Of a DNA stretch of 64,000 nucleotides, positions 17,947-27,573 are shown piece after piece. This DNA is from Bacillus horti (lineage in GTDB: Bacteria; Bacillota; Bacilli; Caldalkalibacillales; JCM-10596), in assembly GCF_030813115.1 (NCBI RefSeq), contig NZ_JAUSTY010000002.1, positions 124,001 through 188,000 of the forward strand, in the 5' to 3' direction. Position numbers and translations under genes: made by a program. Positions within the stretch are counted from its first letter, which is position 1. Each line of letters opens with the position of its first letter. The notes beneath the pieces were generated by a model. The model saw only the letters and a list, made by a program, of their open reading frames with translations, had not been told where the DNA came from and made no database searches.

Positions 17947-18268
17947 TTTTGATCATTTTTTAGTATGAAAATGTTTATAGACAAAAAGGAAAAAACATGC
18001 AACACTTTGTAAGAGTTTGTCAAAAGAAGGATGTAAATATATGTAGTTATCTGTTGGATTTCAAGAGGGCATCTTCCTTATTTTTTAAAAAGTAATTCTA
18101 ATCATTATGCACAATTAGACCTATTCGGTTAAAATGCTCTGTTTCTGTCTAGGACTTTTAGCCTGTTTTCTTATTTTTCGAAAAAAATAAGAGGATTTTA
18201 GCGTATTTTGTAGAATTTTGTTTACTAGAGTTTTAGGAACTTTTCAGGTAAAGGAGGTAGGTTGACTA
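17947..18268 (+). promoter_or_regulatory. fla/che promoter region
   Basis: About 320 bases without a gene, which must hold the main promoter of the fla/che operon. Candidates are TTGTCA-17-TATGTA (18017-18045) and TAAAAT near 18130 with a poor -35 box. Neither is strong. I found no CCGATAT sigma-D box in this gap, unlike B. subtilis. A 9-base perfect inverted repeat, CTTATTTTT-CGAA-AAAAATAAG, is at 18170-18191. It resembles an A/T-rich operator such as a CodY box or an RNA hairpin with a UUCG-like tip. Confidence 0.4.
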
Positions 18269-18676
18269 GTGAATCTTTTTCCAAGCAATTTTCAAAGATT
18301 AGAAGGTGCTATGAATGCTGCAACATTAACACAGAAAACCATTTCGTCTAATATTGCAAACGTTGATACGCCAAATTATAAAGCTAAAGAAGTGGCTTTT
18401 CAATCCGAGCTAAAAAAAGCTATGGACAGTCAAGCACATTTACGAGCACATAAGACAAATGAACAACACATCTCATTTAGCACTGAGGCTCAACAAACCA
18501 TACAACCAAAAATAAGAGTTCAAACAAATACACTGTTTAATCACAATGGGAATAACGTTGATTTAGACTATGAAATGGCTCAGCTAGCCAAAAACCAACT
18601 GTATTACGACGCAGTTAAGGAAAGACTAAATGGGCATTTAAACAGTTTGAGAACAGTAATTACTGAAGGGAGGTAA
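18269..18676 (+). CDS. flgB: flagellar basal-body rod protein FlgB
   Basis: Proximal rod subunit exported through the flagellar type III system. It has 135 residues, with the N-terminal rod motif ISSNIANVDTPNYKAKEVAF and the C-terminal coiled-coil segment typical of rod proteins. The GTG start is set by AAAGGAGGT about 9 bases upstream. It is the first gene of the fla/che operon; flgC starts 4 bases after its stop. Confidence 0.96.
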   Translation: MNLFPSNFQRLEGAMNAATLTQKTISSNIANVDTPNYKAKEVAFQSELKKAMDSQAHLRAHKTNEQHISFSTEAQQTIQPKIRVQTNTLFNHNGNNVDLDYEMAQLAKNQLYYDAVKERLNGHLNSLRTVITEGR

Positions 18677-18680
18677 GTAG

Positions 18681-19139
18681 ATGAGCTTATTTAGCGCATT
18701 AAATAACAGTGCTTCTGCTTTAACAGCTAATCGTTTTCGAATGGATGTTATATCTAGTAATGTAGCCAATGCTCAGACGACTAGAGCAAGGTTTGTGAAC
18801 GGTGAATGGCAGCCTTATCAAAGGAAAATGGTACATATTGCACCGTCCGGAACAAAAAGATTTGACTCCTTGCTTCAAAAGGCGATGGGCAAACAGGATG
18901 AAAGCTCACAGGGTGTAAAAGTAACTAGGATTGTTGAGGATCAAGCTCCATTTAAGCTTGTTTATGACCCCGACCATCCTGATGCTAATGAGGAAGGATA
19001 TGTGAGTCTGCCAAACGTAGATATAGCTAAAGAAATGGTAGATTTAATGTCGGCTACTAGATCATATGATGCAAATGTAACTGTATTGAATGCAACAAAA
19101 AGCATGTTTGTAAAAGCATTAGAAATCGGGAAAGGATAG
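18681..19139 (+). CDS. flgC: flagellar basal-body rod protein FlgC
   Basis: Proximal rod subunit. It has 152 residues, the N-terminal motif MDVISSNVANAQTTRA and the conserved C-terminal YVSLPNVDIAKEMVDLMSATRSYDANVTVLNATK. ATG follows GGGAGG. It is tightly linked to flgB and fliE. Confidence 0.96.
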   Translation: MSLFSALNNSASALTANRFRMDVISSNVANAQTTRARFVNGEWQPYQRKMVHIAPSGTKRFDSLLQKAMGKQDESSQGVKVTRIVEDQAPFKLVYDPDHPDANEEGYVSLPNVDIAKEMVDLMSATRSYDANVTVLNATKSMFVKALEIGKG

Positions 19140-19154
19140 GAGGCTTAGAATAAT

Positions 19155-19454
19155 ATGGATAACATTGGATCCATTCAGTCGACAATATTGTCACCTAGAC
19201 AGTCAGTAAATACAGTTGAAAAAGAAAGCCAAGGCACCTCTTTTTCTTCCGTTCTTACGGATGCTCTTGATCAGGTAAGTACATATCAGCGCGAATCGCA
19301 AGCATTAACTAACCAATTAGTTACCGGGCAGGTCGATGATGTTCATCAGGTCATGATCGCCGCACAAAAAGCGAGTCTTTCTTTACAGCTCACCGTCCAG
19401 GTAAGAAATAAGATCGTTGAATCTTACCAGGAGATAATGAGAATGCAGGTTTAA
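19155..19454 (+). CDS. fliE: flagellar hook-basal body protein FliE
   Basis: Joins the MS ring to the rod. It has 99 residues, the typical size. The C-terminal half holds the conserved DVHQVMIAAQKASLSLQLTVQVRNKIVESYQEIMRMQV-type sequence that identifies the family. The ATG at 19155 has GGAGG about 12 bases upstream. Confidence 0.94.
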   Translation: MDNIGSIQSTILSPRQSVNTVEKESQGTSFSSVLTDALDQVSTYQRESQALTNQLVTGQVDDVHQVMIAAQKASLSLQLTVQVRNKIVESYQEIMRMQV

Positions 19455-19480
19455 TTGGTCGAACTAAGGCGGGGTGAACT

Positions 19481-21055
19481 ATGAGAGAGCAGCTACTAAG
19501 AATAAAAGATAGAGGTTTAGAAACGTGGAGCCAGCTGGCAAATCGGCAAAAAGTCATTATTATTGGTATTATTGTCCTTCTACTTGTATCCTTAATTCTC
19601 TTGATCAGCTGGGCATCTAAACCGGAATATGCAACGTTATACACAAACCTATCTCAATCGGAAACAGGCGAGATTGTTTCAGAGATTGAATCAAGAGGAA
19701 TTCCAGTTCAGATAGCTCCAGACGGAAGAAGTGTTAGTGTTCCGCGAACAGAAGTAGAAAGATTAAAAGTAGAATTGGCTTATGCTGGAATACCACGTAG
19801 TGGAAACATTAACTATAGTGTGTTCAGTGAAAACATGGGATTTGGTACAACGGATCGTCAATTCGATGTTGTTGAACGAGATGCGATGCAAAATGAATTG
19901 CGTTATTTAATTGAACAAATCGATGGGATTGATCAAGCTAAAGTGATGATCACTTTACCAAAGGAAAGTGTTTGGCTCATGAATGAGGAACAAGCTGCAA
20001 CAGCGTCGGTATTGCTGACTACAAGACAGGGATTGGAGCTTAACCAAGTTCAGGTTCAAGGTCTATATCACTTGATAAGTAAAAGTGTTCCTCAGCTACC
20101 AGTTGAAAACATTGTTGTAATGGATCAAAATTGGGGCAGCTATGAGCTTGCAGATCCTACTGAGCTAGATACGACCTTATCACAGCATCAGCAACAACGT
20201 CAGGTCATTCGAGATATTGAGAGAGATATTCAAAGAGAATTACAGCAAATGCTTGGTATCATTATGGGCCAAAATCGTGTTGTAGTTTCCGTATTTGCTA
20301 ATGTGAATTTTGATCGAGAAACACGTGAGGAGCATCTTGTAACACCAACTGCGCCAGACACGAATGAAGGAATTGCTGTTAGTATCGAGAGAATACAGGA
20401 ATCCTTTGAAGGTCAAGGAGGTACAGTCGGAGGTATCCCTGGAACTGGTGATGGAGATATAGCCGGCTACCAAGGGGCAGAAGGCTCTGGAGATAGTGAG
20501 TATGAAAGAATAGAAGAGCGAATTAATCGCGATGTAAATAGGATATTTCGTAATATTGTTGCTAGCCCATATACAATTGAAGACTTGACCATCAATGTCG
20601 GCTTTGAGCCTGTTGATCCAGAAACTGATTCTGAGGAGACTGTGGAGGGTATCAGAGGGATTTTGAGATCTGTTGTAAGTACATATATGAGTACAAGCAG
20701 CGTAGAGTTTACTCAAGATGAACTAGATCAGAAAATTAATGTCTTCACAAGTACATTCAGCGGCACTCCAGAATTTGAAACACCAACGGCTGAAGCAAAC
20801 AACATTTGGCTGTACATTCTAGGTGGAGTAGCAGCATTAGCCATCGGAGCTCTTGCTTACGTGTTAATTAGAAATCGTCGTAAGAATGAGGAAGCTGAAG
20901 CTGAAGAAGAGATTCCAGCAGCTCCTTTCTTAGAGGAATTTGATTTTGATCAAGAAAATGAAGAAACAGCAAGAAGAAAACGCATTGAAAGATTAGCGAA
21001 GAACAAGCCAGAGGAGTTTGTTAAGCTGTTAAGAACATGGTTAGCAGATGACTAG
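19481..21055 (+). CDS. fliF: flagellar MS-ring protein FliF
   Basis: Membrane ring of the basal body on which the switch and export gate assemble. Of 524 residues, one membrane helix lies near 24-46 (KVIIIGIIVLLLVSLILLISW) and a second near 440-463 (IWLYILGGVAALAIGALAYVLI). Ring-building motifs lie between them (YATLYTNLSQSETGEIVSEIE). A Gly-rich loop sits around 300-335. The cytoplasmic tail binds FliG. It ends 2 bases before the next start. Confidence 0.97.
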   Translation: MREQLLRIKDRGLETWSQLANRQKVIIIGIIVLLLVSLILLISWASKPEYATLYTNLSQSETGEIVSEIESRGIPVQIAPDGRSVSVPRTEVERLKVELAYAGIPRSGNINYSVFSENMGFGTTDRQFDVVERDAMQNELRYLIEQIDGIDQAKVMITLPKESVWLMNEEQAATASVLLTTRQGLELNQVQVQGLYHLISKSVPQLPVENIVVMDQNWGSYELADPTELDTTLSQHQQQRQVIRDIERDIQRELQQMLGIIMGQNRVVVSVFANVNFDRETREEHLVTPTAPDTNEGIAVSIERIQESFEGQGGTVGGIPGTGDGDIAGYQGAEGSGDSEYERIEERINRDVNRIFRNIVASPYTIEDLTINVGFEPVDPETDSEETVEGIRGILRSVVSTYMSTSSVEFTQDELDQKINVFTSTFSGTPEFETPTAEANNIWLYILGGVAALAIGALAYVLIRNRRKNEEAEAEEEIPAAPFLEEFDFDQENEETARRKRIERLAKNKPEEFVKLLRTWLADD

Positions 21056-21057
21056 GA

Positions 21058-22080
21058 GTGAGAGACATGGCTAAAGCATTAAAGGAAATTACCGGGAAGC
21101 AAAAAGCAGCTTTGCTTATGGTTTCCCTTGGACCAGAGGTATCAGCGCAAATCTTTAAGCATTTAAATGAGGATGAAATTGAACAACTAACGTTAGAAAT
21201 TGCAAATGTTCGTAGGGTGGATCAAGCACAGAAAGAATCTATACTGGATGAGTTTAATGAGATGTGTTTAGCTCAGGATTACATTAGCCAAGGTGGTATA
21301 GCTTACGCTAAGGATATTCTGGAGAAGGCTTTAGGACAAGAGAAGGCCCTAGGTATTATCAATCGTTTGACAGCCACACTTCAGGTTAGACCATTCGATT
21401 TTGCTAGAAAAGCTGATCCTAATCAGATTTTAAACTTTATTCAAAATGAACACTCTCAAACAATTGCCTTAGTTTTATCTTACTTGGAGGCAAGTCAGTC
21501 TGCGCAAATTCTATCTGAGCTAACTCCTGAGAAGCAATCAGATGTGGCCAGAAGAATTGCATTGATGGATAGCACTTCTCCTGAAGTGATTAATCAAGTT
21601 GAGCGTATTCTAGAGCAAAAGCTATCGGCTACTGTCACTCATGATTATACTCAAGCCGGGGGAGTAGAAGCAGTTGTTCAAGTGCTTAACGGTGTAGACC
21701 GTAGTACGGAAAGAACCATTTTAGATGCTCTTGAGATTGAAGATCCAGAATTAGCTGAAGAAATTAAGAAGAGAATGTTTGTCTTTGAAGATATTGTTAC
21801 TCTTGATAACCGATCCATTCAAAGAGTTATTAGAGATGTTCAGAATGAGGATCTATTACTTGCCCTGAAGGTCTCAAGCGAAGAAGTAAAAGAATCACTA
21901 TTTGCCAATATGTCCAAACGTATGGCGGATACGTTTAAAGAAGAAATGGAATATATGGGGCCTGTACGCTTACGTGATGTAGAGGAAGCTCAGACAAGAA
22001 TTGTAGCAACTATTAGACGCCTAGAAGAGGCTGGAGAGGTTATCATTGCTCGTGGCGGAGGAGATGACATCGTTGTCTAA
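21058..22080 (+). CDS. fliG: flagellar motor switch protein FliG
   Basis: Rotor protein that interacts with the stator and transmits torque. It has 340 residues from GTG 21058 (MRDMAKALKE). An ATG at 21067 could also serve (MAKALKEITGKQKAALLMVSLGPEVSAQIFKHL). The middle domain has QTIALVLSYL. The C-terminal torque helix carries charged residues in DRSIQRVIRDV and MGPVRLRDVEEAQTRIV. It overlaps the start of fliH. Confidence 0.97.
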   Translation: MRDMAKALKEITGKQKAALLMVSLGPEVSAQIFKHLNEDEIEQLTLEIANVRRVDQAQKESILDEFNEMCLAQDYISQGGIAYAKDILEKALGQEKALGIINRLTATLQVRPFDFARKADPNQILNFIQNEHSQTIALVLSYLEASQSAQILSELTPEKQSDVARRIALMDSTSPEVINQVERILEQKLSATVTHDYTQAGGVEAVVQVLNGVDRSTERTILDALEIEDPELAEEIKKRMFVFEDIVTLDNRSIQRVIRDVQNEDLLLALKVSSEEVKESLFANMSKRMADTFKEEMEYMGPVRLRDVEEAQTRIVATIRRLEEAGEVIIARGGGDDIVV

Positions 22081-22888
22081 CGTTTATAAGTCTAGAGTTG
22101 TATCTAGTATTGGTCAAAAGATGCTTTCTCACCAAAAGATTCATAACAAGCAGCAGGAAGATAAATTAATTGGTTTAAATGTTGAGCAGATAAAAAGTGA
22201 GATTGAGATTGTAACAGAGCAAAAAAAGGTGCTAGAGCTTGAGGTTGAAGGGTTGCTAGCTCAGCTTAGAGAGCTTGATGAAAAAATCAACACAGATAAA
22301 AGGACAGCGCAAGATGAGATTGAGCAATTGTGGCAGACAACGAAGCAAGAAATAGAGCAGCTTTCAGAAGAGACTTTGAAAAGCGCTCAGGAGCAAGGCT
22401 TTGAACAAGGCTATCAAGCTGGATATAAGCAAGTGCAGGAGGAATTGGAGCATAAAAAAGTAGAATTGCGTTCCATCGTTGAGAAGGCCTATGAGCATAA
22501 AGATAGAATCATCCAAGACTCTGAGCCTTTTCTGCTAGAGCTTAGTGTAAAAATGGCAAAGAAAATTTTACAGCATGAGCTCGAAACATCTGAAAAGCAG
22601 ATTATAGAAATGATTCAGCATAGCTTGAAATTAGTCAAAGAACGTGGAGATATTGTTATTGAGGTTAATCCAACTGATTATCCTATTCTATTAACACACT
22701 TAGATGAGCTAGAGGAGTATCTGGATGATTCACAGGAGCTAAAGGTTATTCCCGCTGACGTTTCTCAGGTTAGTCAAGGCTGCTTCATTCATACCGAACG
22801 AGGTACCTATGATGTTACGATTGACAATCAGCTACAGGAGCTGAAAAACCAATTGCTTGCCTTGTTTGAGGAGAGTGTCTGTGAATGA
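22064..22888 (+). CDS. fliH: flagellar export ATPase regulator FliH
   Basis: Holds the FliI ATPase at the export gate and regulates it. It has about 274 residues with a long coiled coil (about 25-130) and the C-terminal FliH/YscL domain (LLELSVKMAKKILQHELE...). The start is uncertain. The ATG at 22064 gives MTSLSNVYKSR but directly abuts GGAGGAG. TTG 22073 has better spacing to that site, and TTG 22046 has its own GGAGAGG. All overlap the fliG 3' end, which indicates translational coupling. Confidence 0.9.
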   Translation: MTSLSNVYKSRVVSSIGQKMLSHQKIHNKQQEDKLIGLNVEQIKSEIEIVTEQKKVLELEVEGLLAQLRELDEKINTDKRTAQDEIEQLWQTTKQEIEQLSEETLKSAQEQGFEQGYQAGYKQVQEELEHKKVELRSIVEKAYEHKDRIIQDSEPFLLELSVKMAKKILQHELETSEKQIIEMIQHSLKLVKERGDIVIEVNPTDYPILLTHLDELEEYLDDSQELKVIPADVSQVSQGCFIHTERGTYDVTIDNQLQELKNQLLALFEESVCE

Positions 22889-24204
22889 TTAACACGACCG
22901 AGAATTACCTCAGATGTGTAGAGGAAAGTCAGACTATTAAAAAGCATGGAAAAGTGTCGCAGGTGATAGGATTAACGATTGAATCTGACGGCCCTGAATC
23001 AAACATTGGGGAAATTTGCTATATCTACCCCCAGAACAACGGGAATCCAATTGAAGCTGAGGTAGTTGGCTTTAAAGGAAATAAGGTTCTGCTAATGCCG
23101 CTAAATGATATTGCACAGATTGGTCCAGGTAGCTTGGTTGTAGGAACAGGGGAGCCACTGCAAATAAAAGTAGGCTCAGCTATTCTAGGGCGTGTCCTTG
23201 ATGGGAGAGGAAAGCTATTAGATGGTGGTAGATTTCCTAGAGGATTAAAAAACTACTCAACAAATAATCCGCCTCCTAATCCTATGAATCGCCCACGAAT
23301 AACAACACCTCTTGAGGTAGGCGTAAAATCAATTGATGGCTTGTTGACATTAGGAAAAGGTCAAAGGGTCGGGATTTTTGCCGGAAGTGGTGTAGGAAAA
23401 AGTACTTTACTAGGAATGATCGCTAGAAATACGACGGCTGATATTAATGTGATTGCTCTGATTGGAGAAAGGGGTAGAGAGGTTAAAGATTTTATAGAAC
23501 GTGACTTAGGCCCGGAAGGACTTGCACGCTCAGTTATTGTAGTCGCTACCTCAGACCAACCAGCTCTTCAACGGATTAAGGGAGCTTTAACGGCAACTGC
23601 TATTGCGGAGTATTTCAGAGATCAGGGCAAAAATGTGATGCTAATGATGGATTCGGTCACAAGGTTTGCAATGGCCCAGCGTGAGGTAGGCCTAGCTATC
23701 GGTGAACCACCAGCAAGTAAAGGCTATACGCCAAGTGTGTTTGCCCTATTGCCAAAGCTGCTAGAACGAGCTGGTACATCAAATCAAGGGTCTATTACAG
23801 CTTTTTATACGGTACTGGTAGATGGGGATGATCTAAACGAGCCAATTTCCGACGCTGTTCGAGGAATTTTGGATGGTCATATCGTTTTGGATCGAAAGCT
23901 GGCGCAAAAGGGACAGTTCCCAGCTATTAACCCGCTAAAAAGTGTTAGTCGTCTGATGTCGGAAATTGTGGGAGAAGAACATCTATCATCTGCTGAAGCA
24001 TTTAAGAGCTTACTTTCCACCTATGAATCATCAGAGGACCTTATTAATATCGGTGCTTATAAAAAGGGAGCTAATCGAGATATTGATAATGCCATCCGTA
24101 TGTATCCTGAGATTCAGAGCTTTTTACGACAGAAAACACATGAGGCTCCTAGCTTTGAAGAAAGCTACCAGACTCTCTATTCAACATTTGGGAAGGGTGA
24201 CTAA
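22885..24204 (+). CDS. fliI: flagellum-specific ATP synthase FliI
   Basis: Hexameric ATPase of the export apparatus, related to the F1 beta subunit. Of 439 residues, Walker A GSGVGKST is at residues 167-174. The family motifs ALIGERGREVKDFIERDLG, MLMMDSVTRFAMAQREVGLAIGEPPASKGYTPSVFALLPKLLERAG are present in order. Its ATG overlaps the fliH stop (ATGA). Confidence 0.97.
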   Translation: MINTTENYLRCVEESQTIKKHGKVSQVIGLTIESDGPESNIGEICYIYPQNNGNPIEAEVVGFKGNKVLLMPLNDIAQIGPGSLVVGTGEPLQIKVGSAILGRVLDGRGKLLDGGRFPRGLKNYSTNNPPPNPMNRPRITTPLEVGVKSIDGLLTLGKGQRVGIFAGSGVGKSTLLGMIARNTTADINVIALIGERGREVKDFIERDLGPEGLARSVIVVATSDQPALQRIKGALTATAIAEYFRDQGKNVMLMMDSVTRFAMAQREVGLAIGEPPASKGYTPSVFALLPKLLERAGTSNQGSITAFYTVLVDGDDLNEPISDAVRGILDGHIVLDRKLAQKGQFPAINPLKSVSRLMSEIVGEEHLSSAEAFKSLLSTYESSEDLINIGAYKKGANRDIDNAIRMYPEIQSFLRQKTHEAPSFEESYQTLYSTFGKGD

Positions 24205-24207
24205 AAC

Positions 24208-24663
24208 TTGTCTACCTATCATTATCCATACCAAAGAATACTAGATGTTAAATCAAAGGAAAAAGAGAATGCTCAACTGCAAATGGCTAAGGCTATTCAG
24301 CGTCAGTCTCAGGCCGAAATCAGAATCAATGAACTTGAGCAAAAAATCGGACAAGCTACAGATCGTGTTGAACAGCAGTATGTGGCTGTAACTAGAGTAC
24401 AGGATTTACAGGGAATTGAAAATTATATGAGTGTTCTGCGAAAGAAGCTGAGCTTTGAAAAAAAAGAAGTCGAATTCGCTAAAAAAAATGTCGATAAAAA
24501 GCAGGAAGTTTTGCGAGAAAAGTTGAAAGAAGAAAAGACATGGATGGTGTTAAGGGAAAAGAAAGAAAACGAACACCTTGAAGGATTAAAACATATCGAA
24601 CAGCAGGAATTAGATGAAATGGCAAGTACAAGCTTTAATCGCCTTTCAGAATCTAAGGGGTGA
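24208..24663 (+). CDS. fliJ: flagellar export chaperone FliJ
   Basis: Coiled-coil protein that couples FliI to the export gate and escorts substrates. It has 151 residues, almost entirely helical and very rich in Lys, Glu and Gln, with the typical N-terminal YHYPYQRILDVKSKEKENAQ. The TTG start has AAGGGTGAC upstream. The gene lies between fliI and the ylxF-like gene as in B. subtilis. Confidence 0.9.
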   Translation: MSTYHYPYQRILDVKSKEKENAQLQMAKAIQRQSQAEIRINELEQKIGQATDRVEQQYVAVTRVQDLQGIENYMSVLRKKLSFEKKEVEFAKKNVDKKQEVLREKLKEEKTWMVLREKKENEHLEGLKHIEQQELDEMASTSFNRLSESKG

Positions 24664-24667
24664 TGGA

Positions 24668-25636
24668 ATGGAAGAGAATGAAAAACCATATGGCAGGCTT
24701 CAATGGGTGTTTTATATTGTACTAGTCCCAGCCCTTTTTACATTAATTTTAGTAGGGATTATTTTTACATTCTTAGGCTATAACGTGATTGATGCTACAA
24801 AGAGCTTCTTTCAAAACATCCCTGTTGTATCTGCTCTATTTAACTCAGAAGATGATGAAACCGAGGGTGTAGCTGAAGAAACAGAGCCGACGATAAACCT
24901 TGAAGAAGAGCTCGCTCAAAAAGATACTGAGCTTGAAGGTGTCCAAACAGAATTGATTGCACTCAAAAGTGACTTACAGCAACGTGAAATGAAAATTTTA
25001 GAGCTAGAGCAGACGATTGAAGAAATGACTGTTCAAGAAGAACAAAATGTAATCTCTGCTAAAGAACGTACAAAACAAATTCGGGAATTAGCCCAGCTTT
25101 ATGGGGGGATGTCTGCAAAACGTGCAGCGGCTATCCTAGAAAATTTAACCTTAACAGAAGCAGCATTAATTATTAGAGAAATGGATTCTCAGCAGCGCTC
25201 AGGTATTCTGACTAGATTTGATCCTGCATTTGCCGCTCAGTTAACCGTTACACTTCAAGAGTTAGATACAGTAGACGATCCTGAAATGGCTGCTTTGCAG
25301 GAAAGAGTAAAGCTTTTAATGGGGATGCTGAACGATAACTTAGAGGCAACTGATTCTCGAATTCCACTCAATAACATGGTTAACACGCTGTCCCAGCTAC
25401 CTACGGCTCAAGCGGTAGAAATGCTTACAGAGATGAGTGGGTCAGACGCTGATTTTGCTTTAGCTACAACCTTTTTAGCTATTATGAGTGATGAGAGTAG
25501 ATCCACGATCTTTGCTCAAATGGATCCAGAAGTAGCTATAAAATTCACCAAAGAGCTAACAAAGCTAAGCCCAGCAAATAATTCGAATGCAAACAGTACA
25601 GCTTCAAGTACTACAGCTTCAAGTAATACTGATTAA
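24668..25636 (+). CDS. ylxF: YlxF/MotE-like membrane protein of the flagellar operon
   Basis: A 322-residue protein with one N-terminal membrane helix (about 11-35), an acidic linker, a coiled coil (about 75-135) and a C-terminal MgtE-N-like domain (LAQLYGGMSAKRAAAILENLTLTEAALIIREM) as in MotE/YlxF proteins. It probably helps motor or export assembly at the membrane. The ATG at 24668 follows AAGGGGTGATGG; the upstream part of the frame overlaps fliJ. A perfect-type tandem repeat makes up its last codons. Confidence 0.85.
   Translation: MEENEKPYGRLQWVFYIVLVPALFTLILVGIIFTFLGYNVIDATKSFFQNIPVVSALFNSEDDETEGVAEETEPTINLEEELAQKDTELEGVQTELIALKSDLQQREMKILELEQTIEEMTVQEEQNVISAKERTKQIRELAQLYGGMSAKRAAAILENLTLTEAALIIREMDSQQRSGILTRFDPAFAAQLTVTLQELDTVDDPEMAALQERVKLLMGMLNDNLEATDSRIPLNNMVNTLSQLPTAQAVEMLTEMSGSDADFALATTFLAIMSDESRSTIFAQMDPEVAIKFTKELTKLSPANNSNANSTASSTTASSNTD
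25598..25627 (+). repeat. two-copy 15-base tandem repeat at the 3' end of ylxF
   Basis: ACAGCTTCAAGTACT is followed by ACAGCTTCAAGTAAT. It encodes TASST-TASSN in the low-complexity Ser/Thr/Asn tail and is likely a slippage product. Confidence 0.8.
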
Positions 25637-25668
25637 TGATATACCCGATTTGAAAGGAGGTGAAACAT

Positions 25669-27051
25669 ATGAATATTGCTCAAAGTTTCTTTTCAACAAG
25701 CTCTGCCGTTGAAAGCGCGCTGGCTAGTGGTGTTGTAGGTACATCAGAAAAAAATACCAGCTCTTCAGGATTGTTTTCTCAGCTATTTTCTGCACTAACC
25801 GCTGAGACAGGACAAGAGGAAAGCATTGAAGGTCTTTTAGAAAAAATGCTTGGTCTACTTGAGCTTGCCGCTCTTCAGGAGGAAGAAAACAAATCCATGG
25901 TTCAGCTGCCAGTCTTTGAATTGAGCTTAGGACAAGGCAGTGATGACGAAGCTACACAGGCATTAAGTGATTATTTGCTTAAGCTTTCGGAGCTGTTAGA
26001 ATCATTTCCTGAGACTCAAATGGATGAAGAATCAATTGAACTGAATCAGGATTTTGTGGATCAGTTGTATCATCAATTTTTACTGCTACCACAAGGCTTT
26101 CTTGAAGCTATCAATGCGCAGCCGTTAGCCGATTCAAAGGATGGTCAACAGCTTGTAGCCGCATTAACAAAGTGGAATAGCCTTTTACAAAGCTTAGTAC
26201 AACAGCAACAGCAGGGGAGTTCAACTCATCAAGCTCAATTGAGCCCGGTACAAGTTCAACAAGTTCAGCAGGTGGTAGAACAGATGAATAATCAGCCAGC
26301 TGTTTTACATGGCCTAAAAGAGAAAATTTCCCAGGTGGCATCGACCATAAATGATTATGCGATCCATGCTGATAAGTTGATCAAAGCTCCTAACTTTGTA
26401 CCAGCATCTATTCTAAAAGAAGCATCAGAAGCTCAAGCAAAACAGACAATAGCCCCGGTTCCTGTTGCTCAGGAGACTGGTCAAGGCCATAGTCAGGCAA
26501 CTCAAATTATCAATACTCAGCAGGATACAGCTATCCAAGCGCTACAAGCAAGAGGAATGGAGTCTGTTACAGTGACCAAATCTGCTGAAGCAGAACAGCA
26601 GCAAACGGTAAGATTCAGCCATTTAATTGAAGATGTTCAAAAAGTTTTAAAGCAGCAAATTCAGCTTAAGGCGGGTCTAGAAGGAAACCAAATTAGGTTG
26701 AAATTAACGCCTGAACATCTAGGTCATTTAGATATTCGCTTAACTACCGTTGAAGGAAAAGTGATGGCTCAGTTTCTGGTAAGCAGTCAGATGGCGAAGG
26801 ATGCCTTAGAGCTTTCCGTTGGTCAATTGCGAATTTCTCTTCAGCAACAGGGAGTCCAGGTGGATCGAATTGAGATTACCCAGCAGCAATCACAGCAGCA
26901 ATCTCTGCCCGACCAAAGAGAAAGCCAAAGCTTTGCTCAGCAGCATAATCAATCCAAACAAAAATCTAGCTATCAGGATGATGAACAATCCTTCGGTGAG
27001 ATGCTAGAAACGGATGAAGTAGAGCAACAAGGTATTGATTTTAGAGCGTAA
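25669..27051 (+). CDS. fliK: flagellar hook-length control protein FliK
   Basis: Measures hook length and switches export specificity. It has 460 residues: a long, poorly conserved, Gln-rich N-terminal and middle part (the molecular ruler), and the conserved C-terminal Flg_hook domain (LKLTPEHLGHLDIRLTTVEGK, then LRISLQQQGVQVDRIEI) near 345-405. The last 50 residues are again Gln/Ser-rich. The ATG at 25669 lies 8 bases after GGAGG; the upstream GTG of the frame is inside the ribosome binding site. Confidence 0.92.
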   Translation: MNIAQSFFSTSSAVESALASGVVGTSEKNTSSSGLFSQLFSALTAETGQEESIEGLLEKMLGLLELAALQEEENKSMVQLPVFELSLGQGSDDEATQALSDYLLKLSELLESFPETQMDEESIELNQDFVDQLYHQFLLLPQGFLEAINAQPLADSKDGQQLVAALTKWNSLLQSLVQQQQQGSSTHQAQLSPVQVQQVQQVVEQMNNQPAVLHGLKEKISQVASTINDYAIHADKLIKAPNFVPASILKEASEAQAKQTIAPVPVAQETGQGHSQATQIINTQQDTAIQALQARGMESVTVTKSAEAEQQQTVRFSHLIEDVQKVLKQQIQLKAGLEGNQIRLKLTPEHLGHLDIRLTTVEGKVMAQFLVSSQMAKDALELSVGQLRISLQQQGVQVDRIEITQQQSQQQSLPDQRESQSFAQQHNQSKQKSSYQDDEQSFGEMLETDEVEQQGIDFRA

Positions 27052-27090
27052 TATTTCCGGTAATTGAAAATGCAAGAAAGGAGAGAGCGT

Positions 27091-27573
27091 ATGAGTGGAT
27101 TTTATACGATGAATACAAATTCAACTCCTTCTTCGGTGTTTAATAGTGATTATTATAAAAACACGAAAGACTTTCATGAAAGCAGTCAGCTAGGACAGGA
27201 TGCTTTTCTCAAGCTTTTACTAGCACAGCTTCAGCACCAGGATCCACTAGAGCCTTTACAGGATAGAGAATTCATCGCTCAGATGGCTCAGTTCAGTAGC
27301 TTGGAGCAGATGACTAACTTGAATCAATACATGAAGGGTTTCATTGATTTTAATATTAGTACCGCCATTGTGCAGTATTCTCATCTTATTGGTCAAAAGG
27401 TGTCCTATAAAGAGGATGCAGATGGGCTTGAGATTGATGGAGAAGGAATTGTTAAAGGAATTTCGATGAAAGACGGTATGCTATCGATAGAACTAGAGAG
27501 TGGGGCAAGAATTCCACTGGATAGCATTTATAAAATTGAAGATGTACGTGGAGATACAGATGAAAGCAATTAA
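27091..27573 (+). CDS. flgD: flagellar hook capping protein FlgD
   Basis: Scaffold that caps the growing hook. It has 160 residues with the family's N-terminal motif LGQDAFLKLLLAQLQHQDPLEPLQDREFIAQMAQFSSLEQMTNLN. The C-terminal domain is short, as in Bacillus. The ATG at 27091 follows AAGGAGAGAG. Its end overlaps the next gene by 14 bases. Confidence 0.95.
   Translation: MSGFYTMNTNSTPSSVFNSDYYKNTKDFHESSQLGQDAFLKLLLAQLQHQDPLEPLQDREFIAQMAQFSSLEQMTNLNQYMKGFIDFNISTAIVQYSHLIGQKVSYKEDADGLEIDGEGIVKGISMKDGMLSIELESGARIPLDSIYKIEDVRGDTDESN

Noticed and set aside
20240-20716. Minus-strand 158-codon frame inside fliF
   Set aside because: It lies wholly within a well-conserved flagellar gene and has no ribosome binding site or family resemblance.
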